NCBI RefSeq assembly: GCF_963678635.1
Contig: NC_087070.1
Location: 40,551,831-40,615,830 of the forward strand
DNA length: 64,000 bases
Direction: 5' to 3'
Source of the DNA: Symsagittifera roscoffensis
Lineage: Eukaryota > Xenacoelomorpha > Acoela > Convolutidae
This document shows positions 55,401-62,444 of the stretch, in pieces; the stretch's first letter is position 1, and each line of letters opens with the position of its first letter. The notes under the pieces are model-generated. The model was given only the letters and a program-made list of their open reading frames with translations, ran no database searches and was not told where the DNA came from. Position numbers and translations under genes: made by a program.

Positions 55401-57681
55401 AATGAAATTTCCAAACTTACATATAGTTTGGACTGCAGGAAAAAATCTTGCATTACCAGACACCTTAAGTCGAAATACACCACCTGAATTACTTACACGA
55501 AAAACAACAGTTGAAATACCCAAAAATATAAAATTCTACCTTGCAGAAAACGAAACATCACCCCGATTGGAATGCAAATATGCAGTAAAAACTGATATTG
55601 AACAATCACAAATAAATAATTTACAACATTTCCCACTTTATTTAGATTGTCAAAATAATCATTATGAAGTTGACCTACTTGGAACATCAACTTTCAAACC
55701 AATCCCATATTCTCAATGGATAAAAAATAACACCCAACAGAAACGAACAAAACAACACCTACCTAAAAAAGACCATTTTCCACTAATTGAAAAAGAAGAT
55801 TTAACTGATAAAATAAATTTATCAGGACCACAAACAAATGATTCAAAATACACAATAAATCAAGTTTTTGACCTCCATGACCCACTTGATACAATACCCT
55901 TATCTAAATTAGAAATCGAAAACATTTTTCTCCCCCCAACAGAAACAATTACAATTTCAACACTGAAACAATATCAAAACCTTGACCCAGTAATTAGACA
56001 ACTGAAATCATGGCACAAATATAAAACTAAACCTATCAAAGCAGATTCAACCATTCTAGGAAACAAAACACTCCTCCGATACTTTCGCAAATTTAACAAC
56101 ACAACAATTAACGAAAATACAGACCTTTTAGAGTATAACCTGAATGAATCTACAGTTCCATGTCTCCCTATAAGTATGATTCTTATAGCTTTTAATATTC
56201 CACATACACAAAATATTAAAGGACACTCTGGATCAGAAAAAACATATTCAAATTTCATACAAAATTTTTACTTCCCAAATGCACCAATCTGGATAAAAGT
56301 ACTATGCAATGACTGTATAGTATGTCAACTAAATAAACCTTACCCAAATCAAAAACAAATAGCACAAAAACAAGATTTTAAAGGACAAAGTTTATACTTT
56401 AATCATCGTATCTCATTTGATACTAAAGGACCAATTTCACCCTCATCAGAAGGAAACTCGTACATTATGGTAATTGTTGACGCATTTACACATTATGTAG
56501 CACTTAACCCAGTACCACATTGTAACGCTTATTACGCTTACACAACACTCTATGAACACTGGATAGCAAAATTTGGACTACCAGAAATTTTAGTCACAGA
56601 CAATGGTACAGAATTCATAAATAATGAAATAATAACACTATGTCATTTATACAACATTAAACACAAACCACGTACATCTCATGCACCTTGGACAAACGGC
56701 TTAGTCGAAGGTATGAACCGTTCACTACAAGAATATCTTAGATGTATCATCAACGGAAATGATACAAAATATACCGAATGGTCAGCAGATGTAAAATTAT
56801 TTCCCTTAGCATATAATTCACAAATCACGACAACTTTAGGAATGTCACCATACGAAATGGTTTTTAACCAAAAGCCACGCAAACCAATAATGTTTACAGC
56901 AAATTCTCATAAAAACGCACAAGGTTATTGTCAACCAAATAAAGACTCAATTTGTTATAACCTCCCATTACATACTCACGATGAAGATCATTTTCATCAC
57001 CCACAAATTCTTAAACTAGCCTCCGGTACACACACCGAATGGATTTTAAATAGAGATAAGAAACACAACGAAATTTACCAAAAAATAACGAAAAAGTTAT
57101 TACAAAGACAAAACATAAATGACCAAATCAATTCACGTTTTACACCAGCTTCCGATTTAAAAATTGGAACATTTGTTTTAATACCTAATTTTAATACTCA
57201 AAAAGGAATTTCTAAAAAATTACAACCCCTCCGAAAAGGACCCTACCAAATAATTGCAAAACCCACTGATGTCACATATAAAATTACCGACTCAGACAAA
57301 AAAGAAATCGTTCAACATCGAAACAACCTATTACCTTATTACCCAAAGGAATACGCACTCCGCGAATTAACTCAATTATATTCTTTCACAGGATTAAAAA
57401 TCATTCAAAATGAACCACATCTGAAAAACACAGAACAAAATGATAACCCCACCGAAAATCAAAACACGAAACCAACCGCCACCAAAAACAATACGCAAAA
57501 CCATAAAGAACCTCCAAAACCAAGAAAAAATAGAAAAATGACAGAACAAATAATACCCCAAGAAGAAATAGACAAATCAGAACATAGAAAAGCAACAAGA
57601 CTCCGAAATCAACCACGTAAAAACTACAAAATGTTCATCCCCCAATCTAAAATATTAAAGAAAGTAGAATTTAAAAAGTAA
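49459..57681 (+). CDS. gag-pol: Ty3/Gypsy-class Gag-Pol polyprotein, 2,740 aa, intact
   Basis: One uninterrupted frame. Gag: N-terminal region, Gln/Asn-rich linker, capsid-like domain about residues 600-790 ('LMVFTGTDPEYSVEDYLNAV'), a CCHC zinc knuckle at C842/C845/H850/C855, then an Asn/Ser/Arg/Tyr-rich tract about 880-1090. Pol: retropepsin with D1229-S-G-A, RT with 'TADMNSAYNQMPL' and YLDD at 1737-1740, RNase H starting at D1886 ('CDASNFGIGAALLQS'), integrase HHCC region, and a DD35E core with D2321, D2381 and E2417 (exactly 35 residues between the last two). A GPY-like motif ('KGPYQII') follows and a basic C-terminus ends it. Gag and Pol in a single frame imply processing by the protease only. 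All catalytic residues checked are present. Confidence 0.95.
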   Translation: MSSTHTPGDETPDDDEIFPFIVDADTDRGQHIFCQNLLVNLFEPGISPCKTEFPDVKIKRQIIDHYLKDICNITQQYGIYSIEFTSPNHNNRTYTIQTDDLDLEFSKVFSEYIKSIQYHNSQRANSIFTNEVFAIIYSYISILENEIPLTNVSPTETSKHLKVRHEITILSSYLNIIKENFTKDDVSQHTKHDLQKILAWFIIDYFTHNIDLIAQARKNFRPQNSNDDTAITEQSDYVWDPEWSHPAFISFPQSISSQAIGTISYIRDYVRVIPLTIDATPLNYNTFLPDTQNNSLNSTVIHNENLNGTRNLTQQDIQTPSHFINEEIVHTTTTQQSISPIRPNLTTPRNTNPSQTQVTLQSTVKPSVAPKYSQMDYQTYRPMTIPSKTRKTFTRNNFADHNYNYTHPSKTNYQPQRNFNQYTKPRNWDNPTAQYNSKNFQPNPPQDRSENYPFFQQNKNKKQTSYQMDYLSSDDDFLQPDIFAPNTQEYRRQGIQKTRANYRNFSPQPIDAQHQQPIQQQNPINTQSFQPIQQQNPMTAHSYQASQMQNEIPLPYYLQQHEITRNQLSNFSQMPNAAESLQMTMNPYLMGGSSITSNKPLMVFTGTDPEYSVEDYLNAVTANLILNIGPEPINTPLHQNWIHRRTALIQTTLDGAAQKWFSVLPLEIKSNWKRFTQEFSKMFDSERNKQQQRVLCNEIRRLPNETIKQIAVRIETLVRKAYSLNTHDYKNTKMTEILMMTLTPQLRKIAIKKRASHPSSIREPDLDFRKLVDKLEQAEITMKLEETENLKLQYVNRIETTPTNINNIQESETDLVEKITEILNIYEKNPNFKGKPSFKKWCNYCRRYGHSISECKQKQQDSQNKPQKYKEPNKSFYQYMKKDQNLPNKTVHSNNSSGKPLPNNTNYTRNQSPYNSSYRGRSPERRNTYNSSQNHYNRPNSRNNYSRSNSNTQRFVSRSNSQSRNNYYPNNQSRNSSYNRNRNYSYNRNRSYSNNRNQNYPNNRSRNNSYNRSNYNRPNNNYQNRSRNNSQNRHPSYNNRYRNYSQSPHRNNNNYNNSNNRHRSSTPKHQRQINQVQANPETTSDPPGIDNTVTDTLQLNQINCTSSDSESDTENTLSINMIKVENDYESVIYEQPFPSHIYENQSEFLQNYYTTPINSTPTTQETNEINTTDQTNKNTKTKCLNTNHIYQNIQKEQPKEKIWTIPFLLESPRNKEFQPPDLEIDFLIDSGAESNIINIPTWNEIKTLHPKLTPLETSSKLATAQGSTLINYGKIQLFLLPTRTMEQSKILNKPFKQIFHITDIKYNIIGIPFISKYIPTINILNSKILIKDKYTKTKETSLTFFQRLNKQPPFFSKFYPIYNQQRKHLKPLSGNIYNFSIKQVHQYDKEQNKQKFYMSDFEFKPIHKFFKITISSIKYLKNSNSDIISLHVYNNTPYQVTLPLGLLGYCETNATISPIHEKAYRVNNILQLLDICQSTILNEELSINNIISNENRNTDYFTKTPYFKPTFNISNYTEKQQKFLTMFNFQHSQITQDEFEKLAKQLIKYSSVYATSKFDVGKISSSLHLPLKPDAVFKKQRASKVPIHLHDKVNRLLDILEQYNIISPVNKEEQPKGNTFINPVIILAKGESLKIVLDARYLNSLIDESKCNWPIEPIQVILTKINGKYFTTADMNSAYNQMPLDEQSRRLTQFVIGNQQYEFNRLFYGISIGPAAFSAFMSKIFRPLILKKNAITYLDDVFMQSQTKDEMFKVLEKYHQILQNENLKAAPDKSHFFLTRVKFLGHNIERKTITPLKSRIDAIQKLQPPTNKKKIQEFLGMLNFLSKYVYKMQLYLRPFYNILRQQNNFEWNTEHQARFEEIKKLLTEQISNTIPDPDQPFYAMCDASNFGIGAALLQSHNGTNKMNLISANSRLFTQAELRLSTLMRECTAIIYTLTEYEFLILGSKHPTVLFTDHKPIIFLFTQKSNPNHRVYRFQLILMKFPNLHIVWTAGKNLALPDTLSRNTPPELLTRKTTVEIPKNIKFYLAENETSPRLECKYAVKTDIEQSQINNLQHFPLYLDCQNNHYEVDLLGTSTFKPIPYSQWIKNNTQQKRTKQHLPKKDHFPLIEKEDLTDKINLSGPQTNDSKYTINQVFDLHDPLDTIPLSKLEIENIFLPPTETITISTLKQYQNLDPVIRQLKSWHKYKTKPIKADSTILGNKTLLRYFRKFNNTTINENTDLLEYNLNESTVPCLPISMILIAFNIPHTQNIKGHSGSEKTYSNFIQNFYFPNAPIWIKVLCNDCIVCQLNKPYPNQKQIAQKQDFKGQSLYFNHRISFDTKGPISPSSEGNSYIMVIVDAFTHYVALNPVPHCNAYYAYTTLYEHWIAKFGLPEILVTDNGTEFINNEIITLCHLYNIKHKPRTSHAPWTNGLVEGMNRSLQEYLRCIINGNDTKYTEWSADVKLFPLAYNSQITTTLGMSPYEMVFNQKPRKPIMFTANSHKNAQGYCQPNKDSICYNLPLHTHDEDHFHHPQILKLASGTHTEWILNRDKKHNEIYQKITKKLLQRQNINDQINSRFTPASDLKIGTFVLIPNFNTQKGISKKLQPLRKGPYQIIAKPTDVTYKITDSDKKEIVQHRNNLLPYYPKEYALRELTQLYSFTGLKIIQNEPHLKNTEQNDNPTENQNTKPTATKNNTQNHKEPPKPRKNRKMTEQIIPQEEIDKSEHRKATRLRNQPRKNYKMFIPQSKILKKVEFKK

Positions 57682-58280
57682 TTTTAAGATTTTATACTTC
57701 ACAATCTTGAAACCTCCGTAACATTTTTCATTTCAATTTTCAAAATAACATGCTCACAAGTACGCAATAATTCTAGTTCAAAATAGACCAATAGGATTCA
57801 TCCAATCCGTCACTTTCTCTAACTCAAACTAAGATCAATTAGACGAATAATCTAGAACTCCAGGCACATCTCTAACTATAACTTTACAACCTCCAGGTCA
57901 AAAATAAGCAAACCACTCCAACTTGACAGCTAAAATAAATATCACCATAATACCGTACCCCTCCCTTATCTAATAACCCAAAGATCAACAATATTTCCCC
58001 AACTCAGACCACGAATACCCCCAAAACAAATTTGATAACTTAGCCTAAAGTAACAAAATGAAGATTTTCATTAGCCTAAAGTATAAAAATCTCACCATAC
58101 CCCGGATCATTTGACAAACAAAAATAAAGAAAAAGACGACCTCCCAGTCACCATGAAAATTGCCCCCAACAATTTTTTACAAAACTCAACCCACTTGTCA
58201 AAAAACTAATAAATAATTCGACCACACTAGAAAATCGCCTCAAACAGCAAAAAATATTCGACCAAGAGATCATTTCTTAA
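57682..58280 (+). other. Non-coding spacer after pol
   Basis: C- and A-rich, G-poor. No frame of note. TTAGCCTAAAGTA-like words occur twice (about 58,039 and 58,070). It may contain splice or reinitiation signals for the downstream ORFs; none is obvious. Confidence 0.35.
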
Positions 58281-58511
58281 ATGCTTTTCTCTCAAACAGT
58301 TGCTCAAATATTTATAAATTTTAAACATTTTTTTTCAATACTTGAAGCCTTTATAATATTTCTTTTTGATATACTTGAATCTTTTCTAATAATCCTAATC
58401 ATTTTTTGTAACATTTTTTTAATTTTCTACACTATACTCGAACTATTCCTCCAACTTTCCAAAACCCTTGAATATATCCACAGGTACGATTTTAACAACT
58501 TGTCTAAATGA
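58281..58511 (+). CDS. Small hydrophobic ORF 1, 76 aa
   Basis: ATG 58281. Almost entirely Phe/Ile/Leu-rich ('IIFLFDILESFLIILIIFCN'), predicting at least two membrane-spanning helices, with a short hydrophilic end. Its stop TGA overlaps the ATG of the next ORF (ATGA, 58,508-58,511). In AT-rich DNA hydrophobic frames can arise by chance, but the ordered overlaps with neighbours favour a real small membrane protein. No family recognised; viroporin-like by size only. Confidence 0.4.
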   Translation: MLFSQTVAQIFINFKHFFSILEAFIIFLFDILESFLIILIIFCNIFLIFYTILELFLQLSKTLEYIHRYDFNNLSK

Positions 58512-58696
58512 TACGAACAATTTTCAGTAGAACTGATATTTTTTTACTGTTTGTAATTTTCATAACATTTTTATCATCCCTCATTTTGACCATATGTAAA
58601 TGTATAAAGAAAGCAATCATCACATTTGCCCTAGCAACAATCCTTCTAATTCTTTTTTTGGAAGAATATTATAATAAACACAAAATTTCTCACTAA
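58508..58696 (+). CDS. Small hydrophobic ORF 2, 62 aa
   Basis: Starts within the stop of ORF 1. Two hydrophobic stretches ('IFLLFVIFITFLSSLILTIC' and 'IITFALATILLILFL') separated by a short Cys/Lys segment, then a charged tail. This predicts a two-pass membrane protein. Six bases after its TAA the next frame becomes open. Same cautions as for ORF 1. Confidence 0.4.
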   Translation: MIRTIFSRTDIFLLFVIFITFLSSLILTICKCIKKAIITFALATILLILFLEEYYNKHKISH

Positions 58697-58701
58697 ATTA
58701 A

Positions 58702-59838
58702 CAATTCAAAAATCCATCAAAAATTGCTACCCAACAGTCACAGAATCAGTCTTCACCGACATCATCCCAAGATAATCCAACACCACCTTCAACTACTCAA
58801 AATCCTCAAACATCTACACGAATTTCTTTTCAAGACAATCCATACACTTTTGAAGAACGGCACGCTCGTTTATCTGAACCACTAGAACCAGTTCAACGAC
58901 AAGCATCCCTAAGTGAACCAACATACAATCTTTACCCAACACTACCACAAGAACTAAGTAGAATACGAAACCTTAGTCAAAACCAAAACACAACAGAAAT
59001 AAATAGACAAATTATACATCCTCGACGAAATAGAAATTTTCAAACTCCCCGAGTTCATTTTGATATACCTCAATCCCCACCACAAACCACTCCAGAAAAC
59101 ACCACTGGTATCACACCAGAAACTCCTACACTTTTTTCACAACGAAGCACTTCAAGTCTACCCTCAGACTACTTAGGTTCAACACCAACATCTGAACAAA
59201 TACGTGAAAATCCTTTTAACCCCCCAAACCAAACATCACGATTTCCATATTGGACTACACATTCATTTACACAAGGTGAACCAAATTTAGTCAATGACCC
59301 CATAGATATTTCTACGGATACAACAACATCCTCATCACTACCAGAAACATTATCACTACCATCAACATCATCAATAAGCCAATTTTCACCACTACCCTTT
59401 AACTTAAATTTTCCAAATAATCTCGACGCCAGATATCGAGAACAATCATCAATAAATATTCCTTTAAGATTAGACTGGAATACATTCACAGCACCTCCAC
59501 CATTATTTGGACAACATCAAGAAAGTAACCGCCTTCATAACTGGGCACTTAATAGATTACAATATCGCCAAGATATTCATAACGATATCCGTGATCACAA
59601 TATTCAAATACTCCAACAAAACAGTTTACAATTAAAATTTGAAATCACAGTTAAGTTAAATAACATTACCCAACATCCATACCCATTAAATCCACCTAAC
59701 ATAACAGCTCAATCACTACCACCACCGTTTATTACTACTGAAGTAATATATAAATACGACAGATACACCAAAAACACAATTGGTTACATTACATTTTATA
59801 ATCCATACTCAGGATTATCATACACATGTATATTCTAA
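58702..59838 (+). CDS. 378-codon frame without an ATG, Pro/Ser/Thr/Gln-rich, upstream of env
   Basis: Open from just after a TAA at 58,699 to TAA at 59,836-59,838. I translated it throughout and found no Met codon and no internal stop. The first two thirds are Pro/Ser/Thr/Gln/Asn-rich and probably disordered ('PQSPPQTTPENTTGITPETP'). The last third looks folded ('RLHNWALNRLQYRQDIHNDI', 'TEVIYKYDRYTKNTIGYITF'). Its 3' end overlaps the env start by 13 bases. A 1.1-kb stop-free frame in AT-rich DNA is unlikely by chance. Start by splicing from a leader exon, a non-AUG codon or reinitiation is needed. Family unknown. Confidence 0.6.
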   Translation, partial: QFKNPSKIATQQSQNQSSPTSSQDNPTPPSTTQNPQTSTRISFQDNPYTFEERHARLSEPLEPVQRQASLSEPTYNLYPTLPQELSRIRNLSQNQNTTEINRQIIHPRRNRNFQTPRVHFDIPQSPPQTTPENTTGITPETPTLFSQRSTSSLPSDYLGSTPTSEQIRENPFNPPNQTSRFPYWTTHSFTQGEPNLVNDPIDISTDTTTSSSLPETLSLPSTSSISQFSPLPFNLNFPNNLDARYREQSSINIPLRLDWNTFTAPPPLFGQHQESNRLHNWALNRLQYRQDIHNDIRDHNIQILQQNSLQLKFEITVKLNNITQHPYPLNPPNITAQSLPPPFITTEVIYKYDRYTKNTIGYITFYNPYSGLSYTCIF

Positions 59839-62444
59839 AATTATTAATTTTTCTCCAACTCCCTTTTCTAGTAACCTCAAATCAAAACATAAACCCTTCC
59901 CCTCGTACAGGACCACAAGATTTATTAGTAACACATTACGATTGCGAAGAAAATGAACAAAAAACACTACACAAATATGCAATAAATCAAGTATCACAAT
60001 GTGAAACAGAACCACAAGCTATAGAAACCACAGATATAATAGCAACACTCTATTCCAAAGCCCGAGCAACAACAGTTACAGGTTATAAATTCACAGCGAC
60101 ATTTTCCGAAAAGAAAGTACATTGTTCACAAGTCTCGAACGGAAACAAAAACCGACTTGACCATGAATCATTCTATCAAAGTAATATAGAACGTCTTTTA
60201 CATCTCAATCCCGACGATTGTAAAAATGAATTACTTAGACTAAACATCACACAAAATAAAAACTCCCAAAGAAAATTAGTTAATTTTCAAGTTTTTTCAG
60301 ACTCTGTACATCAATCACAACTTGAAAGACACCAAGGACATATAAAACTAGACGAAAAATACCCGTATAACGGCGCACACGGACGATTAACCTATGACCT
60401 ACATGATAAACATTGGATACCACACATTGGTATAAATAACCCATCAAACTGCAAAGCAGACACGAAAGATAAAGGATACCAAGAAATAATGTTTTTCGAT
60501 TGGAAAATACAACTCGAAAAAATACAACTCACACGAGATTTATCTGATAATACAATGATCTATCAAGGAATCCGACTACCTTGTAAAAATGATCAAGGAT
60601 ATTGCGACCCTACAACGAGAACACAAGCAACAATTGTTTGGTTCCCCGAAGATACATGTACAACATTTCAAGTAGCAAAAATACACGCTCGTATGATAAA
60701 ATTTCACGAAAAATATTTTATACAATCAATTCCATATGAACAAGTCCATCCATCACGCAAACTAAGTTCCGATTTTAGAAACATAGACAATATAGAAAAT
60801 AAATTGACACGATTTCAAATATATCAAGAAACAGAACTTGCATGTAAATACAGGAATCCACTTCACAGAACACAATACTCTGAAATATTAGTTGAATACG
60901 AAAAAGGATTCGACATGACCACTGGAAAAGTAAAAATCGACCCATATGCCACAGGTCATCCTCTAAACGAAGGAACATCCTATATACCAGTTAATTTTGA
61001 AAAAAGTAACGGACAACCTGGTGGACATCTAAAACCTTATGACACCAGAAGCACACGCTTACAAGAATTATCACTAATGAATACTACATATTTCGGTAAT
61101 ATCCACTATGATATTCATTTGGATATGAAACTAGACTATACAATTAGCCGCATTTTTCAAGAAATGTCACTCTCCGAATTAGAAACACTACACCAACTAT
61201 GCGAATTAGAACGAACACAAATATTACAATCACTTGCACTAGCAGTATTAAAAATACCCTACGCAGGATACTTATTATCAGGAAATAGATCAAATTTTTT
61301 AGACTATGAAGGAAACATCTTATGGTTTTATACTTGTACCAAAAAAGTATCACCACTATACGTTTTTGAAGATAAACGATGTTATAAAAGAATCCCTATC
61401 TTTTATAAGAATAAAGTACATTTCGTGGATACACTTTCACGAAGAACCTATTTCTGGGATACCGCAGTCCCATGTGGATCAGAAAACAGCCACAATGTAG
61501 TACAACTAAACCCTGATGAAAATAAATATTATCTTCTCACTCCATATCCCACATTAATGCAATCACTCAAAAAATTTTCACCAGAAAGCATTCGCGCTAT
61601 CGCTCGAAATCCAAATATAGACTTACAATCAATAGGAATATACTCAAAATCAGATATTCAACATCACATTAGAACACAACAATTCCAAGAATTATTAACA
61701 CAAATGGACACAATACAAAGACAATCAATTGACCAAAACTTACGCAAACTTGCAGAAACCGCAGGTTTTGCCGATATCTACACACAAGACTATAGCGGAT
61801 ATTTTAAAGACATTAAAGATTATATATATCTAAACGGCGAAAAATACCGTCCCCAAGATATATCACCAATTAACATTTTTAGCTTTGTTACACTCAAAAA
61901 TGAGATCCTAGATTTTCTAGGATGGCCCTACTACATCTTAGAAAAATTGACTATTTTATACGCAATGTTTAACTTTATTGGATTTCTTTTCTCACTCTTA
62001 AAAGGAATCTACAATACATGTGCTATACACACACAAGTAAACAGACAAGCAAGCGTAGCACGCATACTCTTTGCAGGATTTTTTGGAATTTTTTCCACAT
62101 CTATAAACAAAATTCTTTTAGACGCACAAATAAAAGAATATAACACAAAAATAACAACACGACAAAATACATACGACGAAGAACATAACAATGTCGACAC
62201 ACAGCCAACGGCACCACAACTACCACCCCTACCAAATAATCATCCACTATCCCTAGTCCCACGAAATTTTCGAAATTTAGCAATCACACATAATCCAAAT
62301 TTTCGACTCAATACATCACAAAGTCCCGTCCAACATATAATGACACACCAGTCACAAGATGATAATACTTATGAACAAATTATTGAACAACCCCATACCA
62401 CCGCTTTTCAGTCTCAAAATAATAATTTTTTTAGCCCACGATGA
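59826..62444 (+). CDS. env: Envelope-like glycoprotein, 872 aa, chuvirus/jingchuvirus-type
   Basis: ATG 59826, followed by a signal peptide ('MYILKLLIFLQLPFLVTSN'). The long ectodomain has spaced Cys residues (early 'HYDCEEN' and 'VSQCETEP'). A mid-to-late region contains 'AGYLLSGNRSNFLDYEGNIL', 'CYKRIPIFYKNKVHF' and 'NKYYLLTPYPTLM', then a helical segment before a membrane span at about residues 702-728 ('ILYAMFNFIGFLFSLLKGIY') and a second hydrophobic patch (about 744-760). The order of features resembles chuvirus (Jingchuvirales) glycoproteins, known to have been captured by arthropod retroelements; that is recognition, not a search result. The cytoplasmic tail of about 110 residues carries PTAP (794-797) and YEQI. 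Expected role: cell entry. Confidence 0.6.
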   Translation: MYILKLLIFLQLPFLVTSNQNINPSPRTGPQDLLVTHYDCEENEQKTLHKYAINQVSQCETEPQAIETTDIIATLYSKARATTVTGYKFTATFSEKKVHCSQVSNGNKNRLDHESFYQSNIERLLHLNPDDCKNELLRLNITQNKNSQRKLVNFQVFSDSVHQSQLERHQGHIKLDEKYPYNGAHGRLTYDLHDKHWIPHIGINNPSNCKADTKDKGYQEIMFFDWKIQLEKIQLTRDLSDNTMIYQGIRLPCKNDQGYCDPTTRTQATIVWFPEDTCTTFQVAKIHARMIKFHEKYFIQSIPYEQVHPSRKLSSDFRNIDNIENKLTRFQIYQETELACKYRNPLHRTQYSEILVEYEKGFDMTTGKVKIDPYATGHPLNEGTSYIPVNFEKSNGQPGGHLKPYDTRSTRLQELSLMNTTYFGNIHYDIHLDMKLDYTISRIFQEMSLSELETLHQLCELERTQILQSLALAVLKIPYAGYLLSGNRSNFLDYEGNILWFYTCTKKVSPLYVFEDKRCYKRIPIFYKNKVHFVDTLSRRTYFWDTAVPCGSENSHNVVQLNPDENKYYLLTPYPTLMQSLKKFSPESIRAIARNPNIDLQSIGIYSKSDIQHHIRTQQFQELLTQMDTIQRQSIDQNLRKLAETAGFADIYTQDYSGYFKDIKDYIYLNGEKYRPQDISPINIFSFVTLKNEILDFLGWPYYILEKLTILYAMFNFIGFLFSLLKGIYNTCAIHTQVNRQASVARILFAGFFGIFSTSINKILLDAQIKEYNTKITTRQNTYDEEHNNVDTQPTAPQLPPLPNNHPLSLVPRNFRNLAITHNPNFRLNTSQSPVQHIMTHQSQDDNTYEQIIEQPHTTAFQSQNNNFFSPR

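Noticed and set aside
54219-56882. Several minus-strand ORFs within gag-pol
   Set aside because: They overlap recognised RT, RNase H and integrase domains and are shadows of the plus-strand frame.
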